Under the pieces are notes generated by a model. That model worked only from the letters and a program-made list of their open reading frames with translations. It was not told where the DNA came from and searched no databases. A DNA stretch of 64,000 nucleotides. Origin: an uncultured Pseudomonadales bacterium (lineage in GTDB: Bacteria > Pseudomonadota > Gammaproteobacteria > Pseudomonadales > Azotimanducaceae). The position numbers and the translations under genes were made by a program. The DNA lies in assembly GCA_958296025.1 (NCBI GenBank), contig OY282430.1, positions 3,338,477-3,402,476 of the forward strand, read 5' to 3'. This document shows positions 23,525 through 32,570 of the stretch, in pieces; the stretch's first letter is position 1; each line of letters starts with the position of its first letter.

Positions 23525-25003
23525 TTACTCGCCGCCGCCAGTACCCCCAGGGTCCTCATCCACATCGCCGCCATCACAGAGTGACTTCGTCGGCGGGCCT
23601 AAATCATCGCAGAGATACTTGGCCGTCCGCCACGGTTTGTTCGGACGCCATCCGTTGGTGCCGTCTTCGGGTTCTTGAGTCAACGGAATACGCCACCCAT
23701 CGTCCTCTTGGCACTTGCCGTATGGCAATGGCCGTATTTCCCCCTTGGGGCAAGGCTCATCGGCGCATGGCTCGTGCTTGCCAGGTCGCCCATGGCGGCA
23801 ATACTCGCATAGACCAAAGGGCCATGGTCGGCTAGTGCCGCCCAAGCAGCCGTCAATGGCGTAAGAAGTGGACATGCTGATGCTGCTGTCAACATGTCCG
23901 TGGGTGTGGCATCCCTTTTGGCCAAGCCAGTCTCCTTCATGCACCGCCTCGACTTCAATGACGTACTCATTTCCTCTTCTTGGGGCTATCAGGTCTTCCT
24001 TCTTGAACCCGCGCATCCACCTATCATCTTTCATGTCCGAATACTGGACGCATTGCTGGGCAATTTCTGGATTGAGATTAGTGGAGGGGTCCCGTACGGT
24101 CACGCGCCATGCGGGTTTATATGCACCATTGGCGGGCTTGCTCCCGCCTTCACGCCATGCCGCCCAGATGCCGCACTTCGTCACGTTCAGACATAACTCG
24201 GACGGGTGGTGCGTCAACATTTCCGAGCCGTCGTCATGCGCAGGCGGGGGCGGCGGTTCTGGTGGCGGTGGAGGGTCGCCGCAATGCGTCTGCTCTGGGG
24301 TGAGTTCACGCAAATGACTGCAGGCGGCCGGTCCATCCCCTGCTCTGCGCGGGCGCCATCCATGCGTCAGTGGAACGCGCAGCCCATAATCAGTTTCGCA
24401 GGCACCGAATGGCAGCGGGCGCCTCTGTCCGTCTGGGCAAGCATCCTCGGCACAGATGAGGGCTTCGGATTCGCGCCCGTGGGCGCATTGCTCACACGGG
24501 CCGAATGGCGGGGCTTCTCGGATGGCGCCGTCTAGGCAACCGTCTAGGCCGACATAACCTGTCGATATCCGGCGCTTGCTGTTGGCGTGGTTGTGGGAGT
24601 GGCATTCAAACACATCCTCGCTTGGCCTGCCGTAGGCTTCGACCGTCTGCCATTCACCGTGCAGAGCTTCCACCTCAATGACGTACCGATTGTTTCGCCT
24701 TGATCGCTGCAGTTCCTTCAGCATGAAACCGGCCTGCGGCGGCGCACCATACGGGATGCACTTGCTATTAATGACCCATCCATGGTCAGGGTCCAGGAGG
24801 CTGACGCGCCACGCGAGACTGGCGGTTCTTGGGATATTCGCGTCTTCCCACACATCCCAATTCACCCAGATGCTGCACTGCGTTACGTTCAGGCACAACC
24901 CACCGTGGGTGATTGGCAGCGCATCATCCGGCTTGTGACCGTAGGACGGGAGTGGAATGATGGCGGCGGCCGCCGCCAAGAGAAAAGCGGATGGCGGTGT
25001 CAT
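23525..25003 (-). CDS. Secreted cysteine-rich protein with internal duplication
   Basis: 492 residues from the ATG at 25003 (GGAAG site 8 nt upstream); a start at 25042 is also open. A signal peptide (PPSAFLLAAAAAIIPLPSYG) is followed by two related modules, about residues 36-215 and 268-480. Each starts with LCLNVTxCxIWxxW, has a basic stretch before YVIEVEA, a GCL-G segment, and a C-rich block ending RPLPYGKC/RPLPFGAC with a final WRP. A Pro-rich linker (PPPPPEPPPPP) joins them. The even spacing of Cys suggests disulfide-stabilised domains. Function unknown; extracellular binding is a guess. Confidence 0.75.
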   Translation of the reverse strand: MTPPSAFLLAAAAAIIPLPSYGHKPDDALPITHGGLCLNVTQCSIWVNWDVWEDANIPRTASLAWRVSLLDPDHGWVINSKCIPYGAPPQAGFMLKELQRSRRNNRYVIEVEALHGEWQTVEAYGRPSEDVFECHSHNHANSKRRISTGYVGLDGCLDGAIREAPPFGPCEQCAHGRESEALICAEDACPDGQRRPLPFGACETDYGLRVPLTHGWRPRRAGDGPAACSHLRELTPEQTHCGDPPPPPEPPPPPAHDDGSEMLTHHPSELCLNVTKCGIWAAWREGGSKPANGAYKPAWRVTVRDPSTNLNPEIAQQCVQYSDMKDDRWMRGFKKEDLIAPRRGNEYVIEVEAVHEGDWLGQKGCHTHGHVDSSISMSTSYAIDGCLGGTSRPWPFGLCEYCRHGRPGKHEPCADEPCPKGEIRPLPYGKCQEDDGWRIPLTQEPEDGTNGWRPNKPWRTAKYLCDDLGPPTKSLCDGGDVDEDPGGTGGGE

Positions 25004-25210
25004 GTGCAGGTCTTCCGATGGGTGGGGGTGCCATTTTGCCACAGGCGCATTCCCACCACATGGATATTAGCAGTGCCGTTGCCGCGCCCTACTGGTGGCA
25101 GCGTCTGAGCACTTGGAACACCGCCCCGCCGTTACCCCGCATGGACACGACAGCCTCGAACTGACCGCCCCCGATCGAGCCGTCCCCCTCCCGTCAGGAC
25201 GTGTACACCC

Positions 25211-25438
25211 TCACCGCAACAGCTCGGGAAAGAAAGCTAACAAGGCAATTAGGCCCAGAACAACAAGCACAGCCCACAGCTCCAGGCTTTTCTTGCGTTG
25301 CCCCTCAGTGACGGTCGCAAGCGCACGGCCTGCAGGCGGCGGACCTTCACCCTGGCCTTCGCGTAGTGGGGCCGATGGCGGTCCGCCGGCAACTGCAGGG
25401 CCAGCGCCAACTCCCTCGGCAGCCGGCCTTTGAAGCAA
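25211..25438 (-). CDS. Possible small C-terminally anchored membrane protein
   Basis: A 75-residue frame whose last 28 residues (KKSLELWAVLVVLGLIALLA and FFPELLR) form one strong membrane segment after a Pro/Gly-rich region. It overlaps, in antisense, the start of the 25366 frame, whose beginning is doubtful. There is no supporting homology, so it may be a chance frame. Confidence 0.3.
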   Translation of the reverse strand: MLQRPAAEGVGAGPAVAGGPPSAPLREGQGEGPPPAGRALATVTEGQRKKSLELWAVLVVLGLIALLAFFPELLR

Positions 25439-28284
25439 CGGTTTTCTTCAACAAGCTGGTCAAGATCACTGGCGCTCCGCAACTGGCGCTGGTGATTGGC
25501 ACTCAGACCAAGCAAGTCGGTTATTCGAAATGCTTCCGAGATTCGGAGACAGACCCCATAGGGCTCTGCGAGGTCCTGCAGTTCCAATACGTCGTGCAGT
25601 CTTCTGACAGCGACAACGATGGCATCTCCATTGGCAGCAACGCTTTGACCCTGAACGGCGGCACGATACAGGGCGCCGCCGGCAGCAACGCCGACCTCAG
25701 TCTCGGCATCCATGCGCTAACCAATTCTGTAAGTAGAAAGGTGGACGGGAGCATAGACCCCGTTCCGGCTGTGGACTACATGTCTTTTACCTATGATTCC
25801 AGACCGCAGACTGGGAACACATATGGAGTTACCGAGACCGTTGAAGTTGAGGTGGCCTTTACGGAATCCGTTGAGGTAAGCGGCAGTCCGCAACTAGCTT
25901 TGACAATTGGAGCTCAGACAAAGCAGGTCAGCTCCCGCGGTAGATGCGCAAATTGCCGGAGCTTGCTCTTCCGATATGTCGTACAGGCATCGGACAGGGA
26001 CACGGACGGCGTAAGCATTGCCGCAAACGCCCTAAGCTTGAACGGCGGCACGATTCAAGATTCAGCGGGCAATAGCGCCAATCTTGATCACGATGCGCTC
26101 TACGACGACTCCAGCCGCCGAGTCGATGGCAGCATCGACCATGTGCCGACTGTGCTTTCAACATTCATCGATTCGGACCCGCGCACGGGGGACACTTACA
26201 TTGCCGACGAACGCATTGAAGCAGGCGTTGAATTTGACGAAGCCGTCACTGTCACCGGCACTCCGCAACTGGCGCTCACGGTGGGAACCCGGACCCGCCA
26301 AGCCAAGCTTCACCCGGGGTATGGGAACGATTTCGGCCAATCAGGCCGACGTTGGTACTTTCAATACATCGTACAGGCGGCGGATAGCGACACAGACGGC
26401 ATTTCCATCCCCACAAATGCGCTAACCCTAAACGGCGGCGCAATCCAGGACACTACCGGCAACAACGCCACCATTACACTTACCCGAGATGCGGTCAATG
26501 ACGATGGGGATCATAAGGTGGACGGCGGCATTGACCGTGCTCCCATCGTTTCGGACTCGGTTTTCTCCGAGCCGCAGGAAGGAGACACTTTCGGCGTGGG
26601 CGAGACCATTCAAGTCAGTTTTTCGGTGAATGAACCCGTCACTGTCACCGGCACTCCGCAACTGGCGCTGCAGGTCGGCACCCAGACCCATCAAGTGGGG
26701 TATGCGGAATGTTCCGCTTTTTTTGCGGCGCCGGCGGGAAGTTGCCGGTGGCTGCATTTCCAATACGTCGTGCAGGCCGCGGACCGTGACTCGGACGGGG
26801 TCAGCTTCACCGCAAACGCTTTGACGCTGAATGGCGGCACCATTCAGGATGTTGGAGGCAACAACCTAGATCTTGCGTACGACGAAAACTGGTTAATCAC
26901 AGATGGGGACAAAGTGGACGGCAGCATCGACCGGGCGCCGGCGGTGAGCAAGGTCTCCATTTCCTCCAGCCCACAAAGCGGCGATGCCTACGGTGTTGGC
27001 GAAACCATTGAATTTGTGGTGACATTCAACGAACCGGTCACGGTCACTGGTCAGCCGCAATTGTCGCTGTCGGTGGGAACGCATATCCGCCAGGCAGCCT
27101 ACCGGAGATGTTCGGGCAATGCCGGGGATGCGGATGGAACCTGCCGCAAGATCGTTTTTGGCTATGTCGTGCAGCAAGGCGAAAACGAAGCCAACGGCAT
27201 ATCCACGGGCACACTAACCTTGAACGGGGGCACCATCCGAGACTCCGGCAACAACAACGCCGCCCTCGGTCTAGGCGAATACGCCATAGACGAAGCTCTG
27301 GGCCACAAGGTGGCCGGAGGATCCGCACCTCCGCCGCCTCCGCCTCCGCCTCCGCCGCCACCCCCTCCCCGACCACCGCCCCCTCCCTCCAACAAGGCCC
27401 CGGAGGTCATTGGCGGCATCGCCGTGCAGAGGCTCGCGGTCGGCGCCTCCGTGCAAATCGACCTGGCCGCCCATTTCAGCGACCCAGACGGCGACCCGCT
27501 CGCCTACGCGGCGACGCCAAGGGATGCGTCCGTCGCGACGGCGACCGTGGCGGGCGCTGTTGTGAACATTGCGGCCCATTCATCAGGTTCGACTTGGGTG
27601 GATGTGACGGCAAGAGATCCTCGAAATCAGAGAGCCGGGCTTGAGTTCCTCGTGGTGGCGTTGACGGCGCCAAAAATAGTGCGCGAAATCCCAGACGTCT
27701 CGCTGACCGTCGGTGATTCCGCACAGTTTGACCTAGCCGACCACTTCCTCGATTCGGATGGCGAGCCGCTCACCTACACAACGAGGGCCGCGGACTCCAG
27801 CGTGGCGACGGCGGCTCTGCATGGCAACTTCCTGGGCATCGAAGCGCATTCGTGGGGTGTGACCGAGATCAGCGTCACGGCCGTCAACTCCGACGATCTC
27901 AGCACAACGTTGACCTTCACCGTGAACGTGTCCGCACCACCGGAGGCGGTTGGCGAAATTGAGGATTTGACTTTGGCGCCCGACGCCTCCGTGCGAATTG
28001 ACCTAGCGGGCAAATTCAGCGATCCGGAGAACGATCCGCTCACTTACGTCGCCGAATCCGCCGCCCCTAACATCGCAACTGCTTCCGCAGATGGTGGCGT
28101 GGTGACAGTTGTCGCCCGAGAGCCGGGAGTAACCACCGTGACGGTCACGGCGTCAGACCTTGACGACCTCAGCGCATCCCTGGGCTTTTCGGTGACCGTC
28201 ACGGCGACGGTGCGCAACTTCTGGGGCGGCTGGCGCTCCGTGCTTCTGAGGCAGCCATCCGTCAAGACGACCGATGAACCCTGA
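25366..28284 (+). CDS. Surface repeat protein, apparently 5'-truncated
   Basis: 972 codons from a GTG. Five repeats of about 105 residues share a strand pattern: GDTYGVGETIEV, VTVTGTPQLAL-VGT-TRQ, then FQYVVQAADSDTDGISI, NALTLNGGTIQD and VDGSID, resembling SwmB-like or Ig-like beta repeats. The first repeat begins mid-domain at FEATVFFNKLVKITG, with no signal peptide. A Pro-rich linker lies at about 655-675. Three cadherin/Ig-like repeats follow (FSDPDGDPLAY, FLDSDGEPLTY, FSDPENDPLTY, Ca-binding Asp-rich loops). Probably an adhesin; the missing start suggests a gene fragment or an upstream frameshift. Confidence 0.7.
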   Translation: MGPMAVRRQLQGQRQLPRQPAFEATVFFNKLVKITGAPQLALVIGTQTKQVGYSKCFRDSETDPIGLCEVLQFQYVVQSSDSDNDGISIGSNALTLNGGTIQGAAGSNADLSLGIHALTNSVSRKVDGSIDPVPAVDYMSFTYDSRPQTGNTYGVTETVEVEVAFTESVEVSGSPQLALTIGAQTKQVSSRGRCANCRSLLFRYVVQASDRDTDGVSIAANALSLNGGTIQDSAGNSANLDHDALYDDSSRRVDGSIDHVPTVLSTFIDSDPRTGDTYIADERIEAGVEFDEAVTVTGTPQLALTVGTRTRQAKLHPGYGNDFGQSGRRWYFQYIVQAADSDTDGISIPTNALTLNGGAIQDTTGNNATITLTRDAVNDDGDHKVDGGIDRAPIVSDSVFSEPQEGDTFGVGETIQVSFSVNEPVTVTGTPQLALQVGTQTHQVGYAECSAFFAAPAGSCRWLHFQYVVQAADRDSDGVSFTANALTLNGGTIQDVGGNNLDLAYDENWLITDGDKVDGSIDRAPAVSKVSISSSPQSGDAYGVGETIEFVVTFNEPVTVTGQPQLSLSVGTHIRQAAYRRCSGNAGDADGTCRKIVFGYVVQQGENEANGISTGTLTLNGGTIRDSGNNNAALGLGEYAIDEALGHKVAGGSAPPPPPPPPPPPPPPRPPPPPSNKAPEVIGGIAVQRLAVGASVQIDLAAHFSDPDGDPLAYAATPRDASVATATVAGAVVNIAAHSSGSTWVDVTARDPRNQRAGLEFLVVALTAPKIVREIPDVSLTVGDSAQFDLADHFLDSDGEPLTYTTRAADSSVATAALHGNFLGIEAHSWGVTEISVTAVNSDDLSTTLTFTVNVSAPPEAVGEIEDLTLAPDASVRIDLAGKFSDPENDPLTYVAESAAPNIATASADGGVVTVVAREPGVTTVTVTASDLDDLSASLGFSVTVTATVRNFWGGWRSVLLRQPSVKTTDEP

Positions 28285-28640
28285 ATGTGCCCTGCACACC
28301 GTCACCAACCCGGCCAATTTCCTTGTTAGCTGCGGGTATGTGGAGGGAAGTCCAATGCGCATTGGCAAACTGGCTCTTTCGCTTCATGGGGATGCTCGCG
28401 AAGAATCTCCTGAAGTTGCCGCGCCGCCAAATCCGCCCGTCGGCTGCGCAGCAACCCTACGGCGTTGGCAAAAGCCTTGCGGACTCCCTCTGGTTCGGCC
28501 ATGATTTCCCACGCTCAGTCAGCTTGCAAGGGTGCGGAATGCCTAGCGAGGCCAATTTAGCAAGGCCAACGCCGGCCGCTGGGCGGCTTTTGGCCGCACT
28601 CCGCCGTCGGCGAACCGATTAGCGGCGTCGAGGGCGGCCA
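28285..28640. other. Intergenic region before the TonB-dependent receptor
   Basis: No credible gene, RNA or repeat seen. Frames here lack ribosome sites and protein-like composition. It should hold the promoter of the receptor gene, but no clear -35/-10 pair stands out. Confidence 0.5.
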
Positions 28641-31562
28641 ATGAACTTCCGGCCGCAGACCGTCGGCAAGGTGTTCAAGCAGAGCCTTCTGATCGTCGCC
28701 CTCTCCCACCCAAGTGGGACTCCCGCTCAGGCTGCGGAAGCTGGCGATGGCGCGATTGAGGAAGTCATCGTCACCGGTTCGCGCATCCATCGGGACCCCT
28801 TGGATGAATCCGCGCCTAGGCTGAGCATCTCAGAGGCGGACCTGGATGGCGGCGGGTTGACCAACCTAGGCGCCGCACTGCAGCAATTGCCCATTTCCGG
28901 CTCCGCCATCAACACCCGCTTCAACGTGCCGGGCAACTTCGGCTTTCCCCAAGATGGGGCCGGCATCGGCGCCGGGGCGGTGCATGTCTCGTTGCGCAAC
29001 CTCGGCGCCAAACGCACCCTAGTCTTGGTGGACGGGCGGCGCTGGATCGCCGGGGCCTCGGCCTCCGGCGTGCCGAGCACGGTGGATCTGAACTCCCTGC
29101 CGAGCGGCGTCATCGAGCGGGTGGAGATACTGCAGGACGGCGCCTCCGCCATCTACGGCTCAGACGCCATCGGCGGCGTGGTGAACCTAATCACCAAGCA
29201 GGGCTTGCGCGGCCTGCAGCTCAGTGCGCAGACCGGCAAGTACGTTTCCCATGGAGACGGCGCCGCCAACGAACTGTCCGCCGTATGGGGCGGCGCTCTG
29301 CAGGAAGGAGCGACCGAGTTCCTGCTCGGTGCCCAATTCGCGGAGGAAAGGCCGATCTTCACCTCCGAGCGCACCCAATCCTCCTTTCCCAACCCCTTCG
29401 GCAGAAGTTGCGACGACGGCGGCTGCTCCTCCTTCACTCCGCAGGGGCGCTTCGTGCTCGGCCCCAATCTCGGCAATGCGGACTTGGCCTTGAACGAAGG
29501 CGCACTGAACGACGGCGGCGGCAACCTGCCGGCTTTCGATCCGGACGATCCAACGGGCGGGGACTTCCACGCCTTCACCAGCGCCGACCGCTTCAACTAC
29601 AACGGCAACCGCTACAACTTCCTGCAAACGCCCAACCGGCGGCTGAATCTCCACGCCCAAATGCGCCATGAGCTCACCACCACCTTGCGTTTCCTCGGCA
29701 CGGCCACCTACGCCAAGCGCCGCTCCAACACCAAGGGCGCACCGGAGCCTTTGTGCCTAGGCAACGGCTGCGGCAACCGCTTCCTCAACCAAGTGGTCAT
29801 AGACGCGGACCAGCCATACAACCCCTTCGGGGCGGACCTTTCCGTGGCCAACGGCAACCTCGCCTTCATGGGGCGTCGGCCACAGGAGTCCGGGCCGCGG
29901 CTATTCCAGCAAAGGGTTGCGACCTGGTTCTTCAGCACTAGGCTTGAGGGGGAGTTCAGCCTCGGCGAGCGGGACTTCGTTTGGGACCTCAACGCCAGCC
30001 ACGGGCGCAACAGGGGCGCCCAGCGCAAGGAGGGCGCCCACAACGCCGCCAAGCTGGTCACCGCCTTGGGGGACCCGGCCGTCTGCGCCGCCACGCCCGG
30101 CTGCACCCCCTTCAATTTCTTCGGCGGCCAAGGGCCGGACGGCGGCGGCTCCATCACTCAGGAGATGCTGAACTTCGTGGGCTTCGTGCAGCGGGACTAC
30201 AGCCAGCAAAAGTTGTTCGACTACGCCGGCAACCTGACCGGGGACCTGCTGTTTCTGCCGGCCGGTCCGCTAGCCTTCGCCGCCGGCTTCGAGCATCGCG
30301 CCCACGACGGCTGGTATCGACCGGACCCCGTCGCCGAGCGCGGCGAAACCGCCGGCATTCCCGCCGGGTCCACCCGCGGCGACTTCAAGGTCACCGAATT
30401 CTACGCAGAGTTGAACGCCCCCATTTTGGAAGGCCGGCCCGGTGCGGAGCGGCTGGAGCTCAATCTGGCCGGGCGGCGCTCGGACTACAGCAGCTTCGGC
30501 GCCGAGAACACCTACAAGCTAGGCCTGCTTTGGCGTCCGTTCGACAGCCTAGCGCTGCGCGGCACCCTCTCCACCGGCTTCCGGGCGCCGGGCATCGGCG
30601 AACTGTTCGGCGGCGCTGCTCGGGAGGATTTCACCTTTCTGGATCCCTGCGCGGACGTGCGCGGGCGGATCGGCACCGGCAACGGCGGCCGGGACGCTCC
30701 GCAGCCGCAGCACATCATCGACAACTGCGCCGCCCTCGGCCTGCCGCCGGATCTGGCGCAACGCAACCCGCAACTGGCCGCCATCTCCGCCGGCAACGAG
30801 GATTTGCGGGCGGAGACTTCGGAAAGCTGGATGCTCGGCCTCACCTACCGCCCCATCTGGGGGCAAGGCGGCAACTGGCTGCAGACCCTGACCCTGTCCG
30901 CCGACTTCCATTCCGTGCGGATCGAAGACGCCATCCAAGGCCGCGCCCCTGCGGACTTGATCACCGCCTGCGTGGAGACCTTGGCGCCCGCCTTCTGCGA
31001 AGGGGTGCAACGGGACGGCCAAGGCATGATCGAACTGGTGGAAAACAGGCTGCAGAACATCGGCGGCATCCGAGCTTCGGGCCTGGACCTCGCCTTGGAG
31101 GCGCAAAGCCAGCCCAGCGCCGCCGGGCAGTTTCGCCTAGCCGTCAACGCCACCCACCTCAACGAGTACATCGAGCGCATCAGGAACCCGGACGGCTCGC
31201 TGACCACCACCGAGTTCACCGGCAGCCTCACCGAAGAGACCTTGCAACGGGCCTTTCCCAAGTGGCGCCACACCGCCAAGCTGGATTGGCGACGCGGCAA
31301 ATGGGGCGCCGGCCTAACGCTGCGCTACGTCTCCCGCCTCACTCAGCCCTCCGGTGAAGTCCTGGGTTCAAAAGCCTATCTGGATGTCCAAATACGCCGC
31401 GAGGCGCTGCGGGGCGGCCGGCTGACGGCCACTTTGGGCGCCAACAACCTGCTGAACAACGACCCGGCCATCTGCACGGCCTGCGGCATCGTCAACATGA
31501 GCTTGGTGGCCCACGACCTGCCGGGGGTAGTGGGTTATTTGCGGATGACCATGGACTTGTGA
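28641..31562 (+). CDS. TonB-dependent outer-membrane receptor
   Basis: 973 residues. After a short signal region the TonB box and plug follow: EEVIVTGSRI at about residue 40, LGAALQQLPI, RNLGAKRTLVLVDGRRW, then ERVEILQDGASAIYGSDAIG and GVVNLITK. The rest is a 22-strand-type barrel with aromatic girdle sequence and a C-terminal strand ending VVGYLRMTMDL. These receptors import large nutrients such as siderophores, cobalamin or oligosaccharides using energy from TonB-ExbBD. Substrate cannot be read here. A TonB-family gene lies at 47.1-47.9 kb. Confidence 0.92.
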   Translation: MNFRPQTVGKVFKQSLLIVALSHPSGTPAQAAEAGDGAIEEVIVTGSRIHRDPLDESAPRLSISEADLDGGGLTNLGAALQQLPISGSAINTRFNVPGNFGFPQDGAGIGAGAVHVSLRNLGAKRTLVLVDGRRWIAGASASGVPSTVDLNSLPSGVIERVEILQDGASAIYGSDAIGGVVNLITKQGLRGLQLSAQTGKYVSHGDGAANELSAVWGGALQEGATEFLLGAQFAEERPIFTSERTQSSFPNPFGRSCDDGGCSSFTPQGRFVLGPNLGNADLALNEGALNDGGGNLPAFDPDDPTGGDFHAFTSADRFNYNGNRYNFLQTPNRRLNLHAQMRHELTTTLRFLGTATYAKRRSNTKGAPEPLCLGNGCGNRFLNQVVIDADQPYNPFGADLSVANGNLAFMGRRPQESGPRLFQQRVATWFFSTRLEGEFSLGERDFVWDLNASHGRNRGAQRKEGAHNAAKLVTALGDPAVCAATPGCTPFNFFGGQGPDGGGSITQEMLNFVGFVQRDYSQQKLFDYAGNLTGDLLFLPAGPLAFAAGFEHRAHDGWYRPDPVAERGETAGIPAGSTRGDFKVTEFYAELNAPILEGRPGAERLELNLAGRRSDYSSFGAENTYKLGLLWRPFDSLALRGTLSTGFRAPGIGELFGGAAREDFTFLDPCADVRGRIGTGNGGRDAPQPQHIIDNCAALGLPPDLAQRNPQLAAISAGNEDLRAETSESWMLGLTYRPIWGQGGNWLQTLTLSADFHSVRIEDAIQGRAPADLITACVETLAPAFCEGVQRDGQGMIELVENRLQNIGGIRASGLDLALEAQSQPSAAGQFRLAVNATHLNEYIERIRNPDGSLTTTEFTGSLTEETLQRAFPKWRHTAKLDWRRGKWGAGLTLRYVSRLTQPSGEVLGSKAYLDVQIRREALRGGRLTATLGANNLLNNDPAICTACGIVNMSLVAHDLPGVVGYLRMTMDL

Positions 31563-31804
31563 ACGCCCGGCGCTGCAAGCACTGCGCCGGCGCTTGGCCT
31601 TGGCGCGGCCTTCGCACCGGAACCAGCAAGGCGCGACGCAGCAGGTCGAAGCGCCAATGGCTTGGGTATCTATCGCCGGTCAAGCCCACTTGGATATTGA
31701 GGCAAAACGCCTTTTCCTGCGCGAGGTGACCTAGCCGTGTAAACTACCCGCCACGCTCATCGATTAGGCTAGCCATTGCCCGGCTAGGGCATCGGGGGGA
31801 CGAC
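31563..31804. other. Intergenic region between receptor and restriction locus
   Basis: No gene seen. The GCGCCGGCGC palindrome at about 31585-31594 could form a hairpin but lacks a T tract, so it is not called as a terminator. Confidence 0.45.
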
Positions 31805-32410
31805 ATGGCGGAATTGCTCAACGACCAAGAAATTCGGCAAATTTTGGGCACTGTCATTCGGGATGGCGATGAAAGCAGCGTCCGGCCGAACTCTTATGTG
31901 TTGAGGCCGGGCGCACCGGTCGGAATACGAGCGGCTGATTGGGTGGACTCAACCACTAAGGATGGACCTGACGCTCTGTTGGACCAAGTAATACAGTCTG
32001 GATTTCCTTGGAACGCTTTGGGCACTAGGCTTAAGACGATTGATGATCAGTTTAAATCCGTCACTAATGAATATGCGGAAATTCATGAATCGATGGGACG
32101 GCTGGGGAAGGATCTGGATGAGATCAGAAAAGATGTGGAGAACATCAACACAGCCCAAGATGGGATAAGCGGGCAAGTTCGCCAAGTGGTTCGAGAAGAA
32201 ATGCCGGCCATGCAGGATCGATGGCTCGTTCTTACCGGAACCGGGCTGCTCGCCCTGACGGGAATCGGAATTTCCGTATTCAGTTCCCAGTTTGTCATAC
32301 GCTTGCTTATGCGTCATGGCATATGGATCGGTCTATTGCTGACCATTGTTACAGCTGGCATCTTTTTCTGGCGACTACGTCGGAAGAAGCCAGAAAAATT
32401 GGAAAGCTGA
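31805..32410 (+). CDS. Membrane protein with dCTP-deaminase-like N-terminus
   Basis: 201 residues. The first 40 (LLNDQEIRQILGTVI, then SSVRPNSYVLRPG) resemble the N-terminus of dCTP deaminase/dUTPase-fold proteins, which start LSDRDI and continue VQPxSxDxRLG. The rest of that enzyme is missing. A coiled-coil stretch (about 75-135, heptad-like KTIDDQF... DLDEIRKDVENI) leads to two membrane segments (about 141-166 and 173-190) and a basic tail. It lies upstream of the modification gene on the same strand, 160 bp away. It may be a nucleotide-sensing membrane component of the defence locus; that is inference. Confidence 0.55.
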   Translation: MAELLNDQEIRQILGTVIRDGDESSVRPNSYVLRPGAPVGIRAADWVDSTTKDGPDALLDQVIQSGFPWNALGTRLKTIDDQFKSVTNEYAEIHESMGRLGKDLDEIRKDVENINTAQDGISGQVRQVVREEMPAMQDRWLVLTGTGLLALTGIGISVFSSQFVIRLLMRHGIWIGLLLTIVTAGIFFWRLRRKKPEKLES

Positions 32411-32570
32411 TGCTGCAGCAAATTGCCTGGGCGGGAAATTGACGATCATGTCTATGCCAACGCGAAACGACCTGCATCGTCCGATCCCCGGTGCGGGATC
32501 ACTTGCCTTCCAGACTTTTTCCATCAGGCGACCATGCCGAGGATAGAAGGCGCACTCAGTGGAGTGGGGA

